Shown here: in pieces, positions 21,703 to 33,085 of the stretch
Layout: each line of letters opens with the position of its first letter
Position numbering within the stretch: the stretch's first letter is position 1
Source: Coix lacryma-jobi var. lacryma-jobi
Lineage: Eukaryota > Streptophyta > Magnoliopsida > Poales > Poaceae
DNA: 64,000 nucleotides
Direction: 5' to 3'
NCBI GenBank assembly: GCA_009763385.1
Contig: CM019827.1
Coordinates: 94,958,177-95,022,176 of the forward strand
Made by a program: the position numbers and the translations under genes
Notes under the pieces: model-generated
Databases searched by the model: none
Told to the model about the DNA's origin: nothing
What the model saw: the letters and a program-made list of their open reading frames with translations, nothing else

Positions 21703-22394
21703 GTATCATGCGGTGGATTTAGATATGATGCAAGTAGTCTCGTATGTTAAGCTTAGTATCGTGCGGCAATTTTAAGCTTATGATGGAAAGTTTTTGCTTG
21801 TGCCTTGTATCGTGCGGCAGATTAAGACATGTGTAAAAATAGTTATCGGCTCTATTAGATTTGGCAGATCTGATAGATTCATTAAGTTATCATGTGTTAT
21901 ATGTTTTATTTATTTAATTCTTGTAACACTCTTTTGCCCAATCTAGATTGATCTCTATTCGGCCTTGTTTCACAAGTTTGCTTGTGCTTTGCTAATCGTA
22001 AGATCATGATGGCCGGATCAGTTTTCAATCTAGGTTGTTACATGTTGTGGGTTCATGCATGCCAATCATGTTTATGCTTTGATAAAACTGGGTATCGTGT
22101 GGCAGATGCAGGTTTTAGATTAGTTTGATCATGCTTGCTTGTATGTTCCTTCCTCATGGACCTCAACTCGGCTAGTTTGCCGATCTTGGTTAAGCTTACA
22201 TGAGTAATAAGTTCATATAGACTTGTTCAGATATATGCATGCTTTTAGCTTCTTATAATTAGATTGTATCATGCGGTGGATTAATCTAATTATAAGGAGT
22301 GGCGTAGACTTGTAGCAAGTGGTATCATGCGGTGGATTAGCTTTGCTTGAGTTTATGCTTGACGGGTTTATGAAGACTAAACGTGCGGCAGATT
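21703..22394 (+). repeat. Dispersed GTATCRTGCGGYRGATT motif, seven copies
   Basis: Copies at 21703, 21756, 21807, 22092, 22266 and 22322, and a partial one at 22381, unevenly spaced in the second half of the LTR (downstream of the TATA). The same set is present in the 3' LTR from about 29719. Confidence 0.85.
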
Positions 22395-22806
22395 AGTTGG
22401 AATAGCCTATGCATGTCTTGTTTGAAAAGATCTATCTTTGCAAGTTACCTGTTATAATATCTTTAATTCATTCAAGCATGTCTTTCTTTTGCATTCGGCA
22501 GTTAATATGCTTCACATACTCTGTTCTCATACTTGTCGAATGACTTTATAAACATGCTTTGACATACAACTTCTATGGCTGTCTGACGTCGTGATTGGCT
22601 TCCAAAGCCGTACATATGGAACTGTCTGGTCTCACCCGACATGTTCCAGAGGTATTCTCACGTTTTTATCCCTTGTTAGTTTTCAGGTCAAACCGACTGG
22701 CATGTCTCCGGATTCAACACACTCCGGGCACCCGATTGAAGCTAGCCTCGTTCAGCTTGCTGTGTGCCTTGGCGCGAGGTGTCACGTTTTGCGTCAACAC
22801 ACTTTT

Positions 22807-22824
22807 TGGCACGCCCGGTGGGAC
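22807..22824 (+). other. Probable primer-binding site of the Tat-like element
   Basis: TGGCACGCCCGGTGGGAC, seven bases after the 5' LTR. The sequence is like that of grass Tat elements. Which tRNA it pairs with was not checked. Confidence 0.65.
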
Positions 22825-22842
22825 AAGACTCTCTGCTTCAAG

Positions 22843-24820
22843 ATGCCTGAGATCAACGATGATCAGGTTCTGGATGTGACCATAGATGAATTGCCGCCAG
22901 AATTAAAGAGTTTAGTACAAGAGACTTGTGATGAACTTCAGCGCAAGTGCCTGATGACTTTTTCAAAGAACAAGAGCGGCAAGGTCATCCAGAAGCAACC
23001 GTTCCCAAATATTCATCCTCACCACCAACCTGATATCTCTAATGAAGAGGAAGCTATTCGGAAGATGATGAAAATAATGCATAAGGTTGTATTAGAAGCC
23101 GTGACCAATCATTAGTCGACTTTCTGGAACACTTTTCATGCTATCATGGTCAATACTTTCAGTCTAGCCATGGATAAATGCTTTGAAGAAGCTGTTGGTC
23201 CGATGCAGGGACCGTTGTTGTTTCAAGTACCTCAACATCGAAAGATTGCCAAAGACGGTGGAGCTGGTACAAGCACAGGGGGATGGTTCCTCATGAGACA
23301 CAACAGCCACCCGCGACCTATGGCCAGCTCGCATTCGGCACAACAGGGAGTGTCCCGTAATCCGCTTTTACAGTGTCTCCTGCAGCAAACAGGATACAGA
23401 GGAATATGTTTGAAGATGGATATCATGAGTTCATCGATTATAGCTCAATTAATGCTCTTCCAAATCCAGGCTACAACAGTTCGGCAGGACTAAATCCTGG
23501 GGGGCAAGCACAAGTGGCTCCTGGTTCAAATGTTGACCTCATCATGCATAAGATGGCTGATATGATGCAAAATCAATTCGGCCTAAAACCCAAGAATCAA
23601 ACTTACACATACAAGTCTCCTTACCCAGAATGGTACAATCGAGTGGCACTTCCTCCAAGGGTGAAGCCTCCCACTGATCTTACCAAGTTTTCGAGCCAAG
23701 ACGACACCAGTACTAGGGAGCATATCAGCCGTTACTTGATGCAGCTTGGAGAAGCATCGGCAGATGAAGCTTGGAGGATTCGGTACTTCCCGTTGTCATT
23801 ATAGGGTCAGCCTTCTCGTGGTTCACTTCTTTGCCGGCAAATTCTATCAATACATGGGCAGAGCTTGAACAAAAATTCCACTCGTATTTCTTTACGAGCA
23901 CCAGTGAGAAGAAGTTGGTCAACCTCATGAGCCTGAGGATGAAACCTGGCGAGACACCACAAGAATATTTACGTAGGTTTAGGGAAACCAAGAATCTTTG
24001 TTATTCTCTGAATTTGCCGGATGACCAATTGCCAGGGATAGCCATAGCTGGCATGCTGCCGAGTATCAAAGAGAAATTATTTGGCATGGAGTTTGATGAC
24101 CTCGGGCAGTTATCACAGAGGTTGGCGACGATGAGTGGTCAAGCCCAGGGATTCAAGAGGAATAATCAATTCCAGAAGGGTGATGTGGCTGCCGAGATGT
24201 ATCATGCTTTCTTGGAAGAAGCAACTGAGTACGATGATGAAGATGAAGTAGCTGCAGCCGAGATAGTCTGGGCTAAAGAGCCGACTCAAGTCAACCAGCG
24301 ATGGCTGAGGCAACAAAAAGGTACTTATGACTTTGATGTTTCCAAGTCAGATAAATTATTTGAGTACTTGTTGAAGGAAGGACGCATCAAGTTGCCGGAA
24401 GGTCATCCTATGCTGCATCCTGAAGGGGTCAAGGATAAGAAGTATTATGGTTTCCATAATACTAGGTCCCACTCCATAAACGATTGTCGAGTGTTCAGAG
24501 TGCGGATCCAGAAAGCTATCCAAGACGGGCATTTGAGGTTTGATGGAAAGATGAAAGTTGATGGTAGCCCTTTTGGACAGAATACTGTGTCCTTCTCTGT
24601 TGATATGGTCAGTGCAGCTAATCCCAGGGGTAAAAGCAAAATGAAAGTGTTAACCTCTGATAGAGCAAGAGAAGCTAGTGCCGTTGACCTTGATCGGCAG
24701 ATTACAAATAGAGAGCTTCAGCAAAGGGTTCGGTTCCAAAATAGCCGAACTGAGACGGGTGAAACTTCCAGACCCAGGGTCACGACGCGTATTCTGTTGA
24801 ATAAATGGCGTCAGGAATAG
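22843..24820 (+). pseudogene. Tat-like gag
   Basis: Begins MPEINDDQVLDVTIDELPPE and stays open to 23115, then continues in other frames. The central Gag domain (about 23590-24150) has LSLSGSAFSWFTSLP-like residues across a frame change near 23800, NTWAELEQKFHSYF, and GETPQEYLRRFRETKN. A degenerate zinc segment FHNTRSHSINDC lacks its leading Cys. The last block, 23771-24820, is the longest (349 residues). Assembles particles and binds RNA. Confidence 0.85.
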
Positions 24821-25363
24821 GAACAGTACTAGGAGCAGAGGTTTTGCGAAGAACATAAGTTCCTGAAGAAGCAACGAAGGTACGAAGAAGAGATGTACCA
24901 AGAAGAACGAGGAGATACGAGGGAGCAAGAACAGTCTCATTGGGAATGCTCGTTCTTCCAGTATTGTTGGAACGAAGGCTTGAAGCTGCCTGTTAAGAAC
25001 AACTGCCCTGAATGCAGTAATCAGTACTCCGAGTATAGGCAGTCTCGAGTCAACCGCCGTTCTGTCCATAAAAGGCTTGGGGCACGAATCCCCGAGGACG
25101 ATCGGCGCTTAAAAATAAACAATTCCGAAGATCGGCAAGGAAGAGGATTTGTCGATCGAAGTTGGGCTCGCACTGGAGAAGAGGGATAACGCGAGTATGT
25201 CTGGCAGAGAGGATAGTGGTGTCCACCAGGATTGTGGAGAAGCCAGAAAAGAAGGGTGCAGCGTCTAAGAAACAGAGAGTTAGAGCAAGCAAGTGCCAAG
25301 ACAAAGCGAGTTTGGCGCCCTAAAGAGTAGCCAAATGGGGGTGATCGTTCGGCTGACGCATGC
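24821..25363 (+). pseudogene. Tat-like gag-protease linker with Cys cluster
   Basis: After a stop at 24818-24820, the frames over 24893-25189 carry a Cys-rich motif ECSFFQYC ... NCPEC about 15 residues apart, followed by SVHKRLGARIP. Tat elements have such a zinc-like segment between Gag and protease. Function unknown; stops precede and follow it. Confidence 0.6.
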
Positions 25364-26053
25364 ATGTCTTTCTTTCTTCCATCAGAATTTATAGCTCCCG
25401 AAGAACAGGATGTCCAAGACGAGGTCTATTTAGATTTTGATGAAGATGAATTCCAAGAGTTGTTGGCTCATCTTGTCTTGGCTCAAAGTGCAGTATTCGA
25501 TAAACCAGCTAAGCATCGACACCTGAAGCCATTGTATATGAGAGGCTATGTTAATGGCAAGCCATTGACTAAGATGTTCATTGATGGAGGGGCTGCCATA
25601 AATATCATGCCATATACCACCTTCAGAAAACTTAGGATGGCGAGTGAAGACTTATTGAAGACCGACATGGTGTTGAGAGACTTTGCTGGTAATTCTTCTG
25701 ATACTCGGGGGACAGTTCATGTTGAATTGATGATCGGATCCAAGACCTTGATTACTACTTTCTTCATCATTGACGGCAAGGGGGCATACAATTTGCTATT
25801 AGGAAGAGATTGGATACATGCAAACTGCTATGTACCGTCAACTATGCACCAATTTCTTGTCCAGTGGATTGGAAATGACATCGAAATCGTCCACACTGAT
25901 GATTCGGTGAGTATTTCTAATGCAGAGCCCATCTACTGGGAATATGATGGTGTTGAGTGTTTCTCTGGAAGAGCTTGGGAAGCAGGTCCTGTGAACGTTT
26001 TCAACGAGGACCAACAGCCGATTCAAACAATCGGCTCTCAGAGCAATTTTTGA
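25364..26053 (+). CDS. Tat-like aspartic protease
   Basis: Open for 229 residues. Contains a retropepsin-like MFIDGGAAINIMPYTTF segment where the usual D-S-G-A is D-G-G-A, then GTVHVELMIGSKTLITTFFI and NLLLGRDWIHANCYVPS. The substituted Ser beside the catalytic Asp may be tolerated or may mark decay. No RT follows, which is unusual for this lineage. Confidence 0.8.
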   Translation: MSFFLPSEFIAPEEQDVQDEVYLDFDEDEFQELLAHLVLAQSAVFDKPAKHRHLKPLYMRGYVNGKPLTKMFIDGGAAINIMPYTTFRKLRMASEDLLKTDMVLRDFAGNSSDTRGTVHVELMIGSKTLITTFFIIDGKGAYNLLLGRDWIHANCYVPSTMHQFLVQWIGNDIEIVHTDDSVSISNAEPIYWEYDGVECFSGRAWEAGPVNVFNEDQQPIQTIGSQSNF

Positions 26054-26934
26054 ATAAGAGACCAGCTGTTGGTAATGGAGAGGAATTAAGACCGAGTTTC
26101 ATGTCGGCTGACAAGGAATAATGTGTTGATGATGAAGCCAAAGTGGGATCAATATGGACAAGTTTGGGTCTCGAGTGTGTTTTAAAGTTGTTGAACTTTT
26201 ATAGGATTCTGTTTATTTCCCATTGCCAGAGCTCAAGGAAGATCAGAAGGGATTTGTACACGGTGACGTACAACTGAAGATTTTTGATGGGATTAAAAGA
26301 TATATGAAGGCATTTTCACAACTTGGTGATCATTTCAGGTTGTACGTGGCGGTCGATAGCCTTATAGTAGGATCGGCCTTTATTTTAAGTTTCAAGGAAA
26401 AGATAAGTAGCAGCTAGCTTTAGCCGAAAATGTTAGACCTAGAGAGGGGTATTCGGCTGTAAAGAAGTTTTGATCATATACGCGTTACTCATGGACTAAA
26501 CTTCGACACTGCTTGTTAAAAGCCGAATGCGTGGAGATTGTGTAAACCAAGAAATATTTATATACAGCCGATGTAAAGCATCGCCTTTAGCAAAAAAATG
26601 TTCCAAGAAATTCAAGTTATAGCCGATATTATTTATATCGCCTTTAGTACAAAGATATTTATGACCCTAGTGACCCCAGCATTTTCCGAGTTGGTAGGTT
26701 TATTGGAAGAAGAGAAAGATGAAGCGTAGTAAGTGCGATGCCGAGTGACATGACATGTCAAGAATGAGATTTGGTCGGCTAAGATGATGTCATACATTCG
26801 GCAAACGTTCTTCTGAAGAAATGTTGCGAATAGAGAAGGTCATTGAGGGATCGAAAGATGCAAATAAGCATGATTCAGAGGAGAACAAGTTTCATATATT
26901 GCAAGCCTCATTCATAGATCCATCCTAATACAAA
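26054..26934 (+). other. Sequence where pol would be expected, no gene
   Basis: Short non-conserved open frames only (for example 26223-26417). No RT, RNase H or integrase motif on either strand. Contains the 3' flank of antisense gene B. Confidence 0.6.
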
Positions 26935-27749
26935 CTACCCTTGGAATAATTTATTTACAATAGATTGCGGGTCAGTGATCTCGGCAATGGCAGCGGCATG
27001 GTTATCATAAATTTCAGGGTCTTCAAATTCGTTTGGGTCCCCTGCAAAACCAACAGGTAAGGAGAAGTAATCCTCTTTGGTCCAAGAGCTCATTGCCGCT
27101 AGCCCGAAGGAAACCCCAGCACGCACACCTTGGATGACGGCCTGATCTATGCGGCCATCCATGGCGTCAAGACAAGCTTCAGCTGAATCCCCACGAGCAT
27201 TCACCTTGAGGGCAGCTCTGCTTGCTACTGCTTTCAAGTGGTCATTACCTGCAGACAAGGCTGACAAGGAAAAGGGGTATATTAGGCAGAGGCAAACTCA
27301 ATCAGGAGAAGGAGAAGAACCAAGACTCTGCTAAACCTGTGATTATACTACGGAGTTGCTTCCGTTGGTCTACCCATTCAGCTTAATACCATGTTTCTTG
27401 GATACGTCTTCCAGTTCCTTCTGGGGTTTGTCCCTTTCCTCACGATACCAAAGAGCGTCTAGACGGGTCTGCTGAAATAAATCATCAAACTCAGAATCTA
27501 GTGGCTTAGGGAAAGGGTTGAAAGAAGCTATTAGAGCTACCGTTTCTGGAGGAGGAACCCAAGCTTGGCTGGAAGAAGATTCCGCTCTGGAAGGGAAATG
27601 GACAGTAAATCAGAGACATATAAGCAAGAATGTTACTGCGAGGGGGCATGGAGTTCGATTTTGCCCATAGCGCGCGGTGAGTTGATGCTCGGCTTTCTCC
27701 TATTTTCGTCTCCAACGTAATGCCTGTCGTGGTCGCCATTGCCTGCCAT
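26935..27749 (-). CDS. Antisense gene B, three exons, 211 residues, function unknown
   Basis: Seen: ATG at 27749-27747; exon 1 27749-27637; GT...AG intron of 50 bp; exon 2 27586-27390; GT...AG intron of 129 bp with a T-rich acceptor; exon 3 27260-26935 ending in a stop. The exons sum to 636 nt, exactly 212 codons, with no internal stop. The protein starts MAGNGDHDRHYVG, has a Ser-rich segment, a charged helical stretch (WYREERDKPQKELEDVSKK) and a C-terminal GVRAGVSFGLAAMSSWTKED helix region. It runs opposite to gag. Tat elements such as maize Grande (gene23) have an antisense gene in this place; the match of 211 residues to about 23 kDa is suggestive but was not compared. Product role unknown. 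The 50-bp intron is short for a plant. Confidence 0.7.
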
Positions 27750-27863
27750 TGATGGAAACACCAGCGAAAGATTTGCTCTCTGGCTTGAGCTAAAAGCTGA
27801 AAGGTGGAAATTTTGCAAGTCAAACTGTTTGGTTGGAGTCAAGGATGACGGCCTATCTAGGGT

Positions 27864-27873
27864 CGTATTTATG
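27864..27873 (-). promoter_or_regulatory. Candidate TATA box for antisense gene B
   Basis: CATAAATACG on the minus strand, in the context CCCATAAATACGACC, about 115 bp upstream of the ATG. Spacing allows a start site near 27835 and a short leader. Confidence 0.5.
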
Positions 27874-28377
27874 GGACCATGACTTGCATACTGGGAATCA
27901 AGCATCAGAGCGAGAATTTTTGCGGTTTGTGGGCCGTTTTTTGGGCCAAGCCAAATTATTGATGGCTAAGAGGAGGTCATGACCCTAAAATCAGGAAAGC
28001 GGTAGGATTCGGTTAAGAATTGTTCAGTTTCGGTTGATTGGGGACTCATGTTGCTGATTGACACTAAGGACAGAAAGCTGAAAACGGAAGAGTCCCATGA
28101 GAAATTTTATTCTAATGTCATCATGGATCAAGAGATCGAGAAAAAGGCTGAAAAACTTTGGTGATGAATAGTTACTTGTAGGATGGGGACAATCAGCATG
28201 ATTATCAGCGATAGCCGGTGTAATGTACATCGTCGTTGAGGTAAAGAGAAAATCGGTAGCTGGTACACGAAACAGAACATACATTGATCTCAAAGGATCA
28301 ATCACAGATTGGATTCAAGAGGACGAACAAAGGATTTTTATTTACAAAGTAGAAATGCAAGATTACAATAAAGATGG

Positions 28378-29012
28378 TCAGTTCGTCCACCCCATCCTAC
28401 ACCTAATCGGGAGAAGATGATCAAAAGAGTCGGCCAGATCTGTTCCGGCTTCCTTCATGTCATCTACAGAGTGTTCTACTTTATCCTCCAGTTCTTGCTC
28501 GCAGACATCAAATCTACGGTAGTCGACGCCAGAATGAATCCGCACGACGTTGAAGGCGAGTGCTGCACCGTACCCCATGCCGGCTCTGGAGATGATGGGT
28601 AGAATGTGGTTAACTTCGTTTACCTGCTTCAGGGGTGTTGTACCCGTCACATCGACCGTGACAGCGAGCTTAGCGACAGCAACTTCGAGGGCGTGGAGTT
28701 TGGCCGCTATGGCTGAAAGAAGGAGGAATCAGTAAAAGCAAGAAGGAAGAATAAGGAAAGAAATGATAAAAGATACTTACCGGCGGCCCGTTCCCAAGCA
28801 ACATCACGCTCTCGAGAGATTCGGGTAAGATTTGCAAGCTTCTGAGTCAGGTCCTCGGGGAGATCATCACCGGTTCTCCTGAAGGAAGTAACGATGTAAG
28901 AATTACTGCTTCATTTTTGGAGTAATCAAGAGAGGGAAGAAAGGATTAACCTTTTCTTGGAAGTGCTGGAAGCACCAAGCTCAGAGCTATGACGACTCGC
29001 TATGGAAGACAT
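28378..29012 (-). CDS. Antisense gene A, three exons, 164 residues, function unknown
   Basis: Seen: ATG at 29012-29010; exon 1 29012-28951; intron 72 bp with donor GTTAAT and a CTTCCTTCAG-type acceptor; exon 2 28878-28781; intron 68 bp with a consensus GTAAGT donor and TTCTTTCAG acceptor; exon 3 28712-28378 to a stop. The exons sum to 495 nt, exactly 165 codons, with no internal stop. The product begins MSSIASRHSSELGASS, then a heptad-rich helix (DLTQKLANLTRISRERDVAW), then ISRAGMGYGAALAFNVVR. The layout parallels gene B: Ser-rich start, charged helix, then an RAG(M/V)xxGxA segment, so the two look like diverged duplicates. Function unknown. Confidence 0.7.
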
Positions 29013-29245
29013 CCTTTGATTCGAACGAATGTTGAACATGAGGAAAAGTGGGTTTTTTGAGTCTAAGCAGGGGAGTTCGGGATGCACGAGTCAAAACCAA
29101 CTGAGGGGAGATTTTAAAAGATCCCAAGAGGTGCATCGGAAGATGAATCGCCATGTACGTAATTATGGCATGAAAAGGTGGATGCTTCTGGAGGTTCGAC
29201 ATCAGTGCACAAGGAAAAAGGAATTTTGGAATAAATATTTATCCC
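29013..29245 (-). promoter_or_regulatory. Upstream region of antisense gene A
   Basis: Between the gene A ATG and the PPT. An ATAAATATTTAT palindrome at about 29231-29242 is a TATA candidate on the minus strand, some 220 bp upstream. Weak evidence. Confidence 0.3.
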
Positions 29246-29259
29246 AAAATTAGGGGGCA
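29246..29259 (+). other. Polypurine tract of the Tat-like element
   Basis: AAAATTAGGGGGCA directly before the 3' LTR. Confidence 0.75.
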
Positions 29260-30816
29260 TGTATTAACACCAGATTTTCGCACGCACGAGGATATGACAA
29301 GTGGGCCCAGCTAGCAGAGAGGAAAGGATTCGACAAGCAATCAGACGGCTATTTGGTCCTTAGGGTTTCGGTGAATACTTGTGCAGTCGGCTATTTTGCA
29401 AAGCGGTGGCTCTATTCGGGAGATGGATATGGCAAGTAAAGCCGACTTGTGACACGTGACGATGAAAGACATCGAAAAGAATAAAAATAGGATTTTGTAT
29501 CTTTCCAAAGTTTCATTATGTAAATCGTAATCGTCTAGGACTCATGTTTCGTCTAGGGTATAAATGTAAGCCCTCGACCATTGTAAAATCGTTCACAACC
29601 ACATCAATACAAACCGGCCCCGTGCCACCTTCCAGTCCTTAGTCGAGTCGTCGAGTTCTTTGAGAGGAATCATCGATCCGTCGACCTCCGTAAGTCCCGG
29701 CAACCTTGTTATCATGTCTAGTATCATGCGGTGGATTTAGATATGATGCAAGTAGTCTCGTATGTTAAGCTTAGTATCGTGCGGCGGATTTAAGCTTATG
29801 ACGGGAAGTTTTTGCTTGTGCCTTGTATCGTGCGGCGGATTAAGACATGAGTAAAAATAGTTATTGGCTCTATTAGATTTGGCAGATCAGATAGATTCAT
29901 TAAGTTATCATGTGTTATATGTTTTATTTATCTAATTCTTGTAACACTCTTTGCCCCCCAATCTAGATTGATCTCTATTCTGCCTTGTTTCACAAGTTTG
30001 CTTGTGCTTTGCTAATCATAAGATCATGATGGTAGGATTAGTTTTCAATCTAGGTTGTTACATGTTGTGGGTTCATGCATGCCAATCATGTTTATGCTTT
30101 GATAAAACTGGGGTATCGTGCGCCAGATGCAGGTTTTAGATTAGTTTGATCATGCTTGCTTGTATGTTCCTTCCTCATGGACCCCAACTCGGCTAGTTTG
30201 CCGATCTTGGTTAAGCTTACATGAGTAATAAGTTCATATAGACTTGTTCAGATATATGCATGCTTTTAGCTTCTTATAATTACATTGTATCATGCGGTGG
30301 ATTAATCTAATTATAAGGAGTGGCGTAGACTTGTAGCAAGTGGTATCATGCGGTGGATTAGCTTTGCTTGAGTTTATGCTTGACGGGTTTATGAAGACTA
30401 AACATGCTGCAGATTAGTTGGAATAGCCTATGCATGTCTTGTTTGAATAGATCTATCTTTGCAAGTTACTGTTAAATATCTTTAATTCGTTCAAGCATGT
30501 CTTTCTTTGCATTCGGCAGTTAATATGCTTCACATACTCTGTTCTCATACTTGCTGAATGACTTTATAAACCTGCTTTGACATACAACTTCTATAGCTGT
30601 GTGTCGTCATGATTGGCTTCCAAAGCCGTACATATGGAACTGTCTGGTCTCACCCGGCATGTTCCAGAGGTATTCTCATGTTTTTATCCCTTGTTGGTTT
30701 TTAGGTCAAAACCGACTGGCACGTCTCCGGATTCAACACACTCCGGGCACCCGATTGAAGCTAGCCCGTTCGCTTGCTGTGTGCCTTGGCGCGAGGTGTC
30801 ACGTTTTGCGTCAACA
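29260..30816 (+). repeat. 3' LTR of the Tat-like element
   Basis: Partner of 21244-22799. Starts TGTATTAACACC, two bases longer at the tip than the 5' copy. Confidence 0.93.
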
Positions 30817-30821
30817 TTACT

Positions 30822-31411
30822 GACTTGTAGTCTAGACAAGTGGACCAGCTACTGAATCTCTACTCCTTTCTTGTCTATTATTTCCAGGTCAAAATTCTTG
30901 AAGGAGTAGGATCCAGCAGATCAACCTTGGCTTAACATCTTTCTTAGTGAAGATATATTCAGAGCAGAGTGATTGGTATAAACAATCACCTTAGCTCCCA
31001 CTAAGTAAGATCTAAACTTGTCTATGGCAAAGACTACGGCCAAAAGTTCCTTTCTGTGGTTGCATAGTTTAGCTGGGGGCCAGTCAGGGTCTTACTAGCA
31101 TAAGAAATAGCATAATGCTTCTTATCTTTAGTTTGACCAAGGACGGCCCCCACAGCATAATCACTAGCATCACACATGATTTCGAATGGCAAATTGCAAT
31201 CTGGGGGTTGGATGATTGGTGCCAAAGTTAGAGCCTTTTTCAAAATATTGAAAGCTTGTAGACAATCCTCGTCAAATTTGAACGGGACGTCTTTTGCTAA
31301 CAGACTCATTAAGGGTCTAGCGACTTGTGAGAAATCCTTAATAAACCTTCTATAAAAGCCGGCATGGCCCAAGAAGCTTCGGATTCCTTTTACTTTAGTT
31401 GGTGGTGGCAA
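30822..31411 (-). pseudogene. Athila RNase H
   Basis: Starts after the RT thumb with KGIRSFLGHAGFYRRFIKDF, then LPFEIMCDASDYAVGAVLGQ with acidic catalytic residues and ISYASKTLTGPQLNYATTER. It breaks near 31034 and ends with a stop-bearing HLSRLQVS stretch at the Tat-like insertion, joining the integrase block at 21243 in frame. Confidence 0.88.
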
Positions 31412-31418
31412 TGTTCAA

Positions 31419-32060
31419 TTACATCGATTTGGCTTTATCCACTTCTATCCCACGTTCTGAAATTCGATGGCCTAGGACAATTCCTTCCCGCACCATGAAG
31501 TGACACTTTTCCCAGTAAAGAACTAGGTCCTTCTCTTCACAACGTTGGAGGACTTTGTCTAAATTGGCTAGGCAATCGTCAAAGGTTTTCCCATAGACCG
31601 AAAAGTCATCCATGCATACCTCCATGATTTGTTCAATCATGTCGGAAAAGATGGACATCATACACCGTTGGAAAGATGCCGGCGCATTGCAAAGTCCAAA
31701 GGACATGCGTCTATAGGCATAAGTTCCATACGGGCATGTGAAAGTGGTCTTACTTTGGTCATCTGGATGGATTGGGATTTGGTGATAACCAGAATATCCA
31801 TCCAGGAAGCAAAAGAAGGAATGGTTTGCCAATCTCTCTAGCATCTCATCTATAAAAGGAAGTGGGAAATGGTCTTTCTTTGTGGCTTTATTCAGCTTCC
31901 TATAGTCTATACACATCCTTCATCCAGTGACAGTGCGTTGAGGGATTAACTCATTTTTCTCATTCTTAACGATTGTCATACATCCTTTCTTTGGAACTAC
32001 TTGCACGGGACTTACCCATTCACTATAAGGGACTGGATAAATAATTCCCGCATGCAAGAG
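31419..32060 (-). pseudogene. Athila reverse transcriptase
   Basis: Open for 165 residues from MCIDYRKLNKATKKDHFPLP through FCFLDGYSGYHQIPIHPDDQ, TYAYRRMSFGLCNAPASFQ and EVCMDDFSVYG. The residue before MDD is Cys where Tyr or Phe is usual. Upstream, a TGA replaces the Trp codon of the conserved TGWR motif at about 31920, and a frameshift follows the domain near 31416. Lineage assignment to Athila is from these motifs. Confidence 0.9.
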
Positions 32061-32377
32061 TTTCAGAACCTCCTTTTTCATGACTTCACGCATAGCGTTA
32101 TTAAGTCATCTTTGGGGCTCTCTTGAAGAGGGTATCTCAGGATCAAGAGGATACAATGGGTGTAGAAATTTGGACTAATTCCCTTCAAATCTTGAAGTGA
32201 ATAGCCAAAGACAGATCGGTGTTTTTCTAAGACAAGGGTCAACCTACGGACTTCCTCTTCAGATAGCTTACTGCTAATGATTACGGGAGTCTCGGGGTCA
32301 TTGTTTAGAAAATGTATCTCAGGCCTTCAGGCAGAGTTTTAGCTCTATGGAAGGTCGAGATGGCTTTTCCGATTCGT
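32061..32377 (-). pseudogene. Athila protease-RT linker
   Basis: Degenerate coding sequence between protease and RT with several stops. No separate feature recognised. Confidence 0.45.
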
Positions 32378-32985
32378 CTAAGCGAAATGGTTCATCTGTC
32401 TCGGCTCTTCTTCGACAAAGAACTCAGAATCTTTTTCAAAATCAGGCTGAGCCAACTCATAAAGGGTAGAGGTTCTAGCTTGATCGAGAAGATCTGGTTC
32501 TGGTGGTTGTTCGACAATAGAATTTAATGCACGAACGAAAGGTACCGAGTACTCTTTTCCACCAATTTGAGCATTAAATTGCTCTTGACATGGTCCTTGC
32601 AAGGCAAGTATGGAACAAGGTTGTCCTAAGAAGACGTCAAAAAGGACTACATCGAAAATGTAGAAATCTATGACCATGTCCGCTCCATCTACTTGGATGG
32701 GGACCATCTTTAGGATTCCTTCACTTTCCAAGATGTCACCATTTGGGTCTCTTAAACACCGTTTAGTTGGATGTCATTGAAGGTCGGGGAATGTTCTAGA
32801 TACGTAATTACTAGCAAGAACATTAATTCCCACGACAGGGTCGTAAAAGGCAAAGGCTCTTTCTCCATAATTCGACAATCCATTATGCTAGGTACTTTAT
32901 CTATGCGAGGGATGTTTTCTGATACTTCGGCTTCCATTGTCCATTCATGACTCATGACAGCTGAAAGTTCCAAAAGACGCTCTTG
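32378..32985 (-). pseudogene. Athila protease region
   Basis: Two frames, 32973 to 32752 and 32731 to 32378. The second contains IDFYIFDVVLFDVFLGQPCS, like the C-terminal half of Athila proteases, and an acidic tail (DFEKDSEFFVEEEP). The catalytic DTG/DSG was not found intact. Frameshift near 32740. Confidence 0.65.
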
Positions 32986-33085
32986 GCTATAGATTCCATA
33001 GAAGACTCAGGAAGTGGTTTGTTGGATGGGAGAGCTTGAACGGAGTAGTTCATAGCATTTCCGTAATCCTCAAACACATCATCCT

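Larger units (their letters stand above)
21244..22799 (+). repeat. 5' LTR of the Tat-like element
   Basis: Near-identical to 29260-30816. Contains a TATA box (TATAAAT at 21541-21547) and seven scattered copies of a GTATCRTGCGGYRGATT motif. Confidence 0.93.
21244..30816 (+). mobile_element. Tat-like Ty3/gypsy element lacking RT, RNase H and integrase
   Basis: Seen: LTRs of about 1.56 kb starting TGTTAACACC/TGTATTAACACC and ending GCGTCAACA; imperfect TSD CTACT (21239-21243) and TTACT (30817-30821); PBS-like TGGCACGCCCGGTGGGAC after the 5' LTR; AAAATTAGGGGGCA purine tract before the 3' LTR. Inside are gag, a Cys-rich linker and protease on the plus strand, then about 3 kb with no pol but two antisense spliced genes. 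Gag and protease resemble those of the Tat-type element at 38736. Non-autonomous; inferred to borrow pol from a relative, as reported for Dasheng with RIRE2 in rice. Confidence 0.9.
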
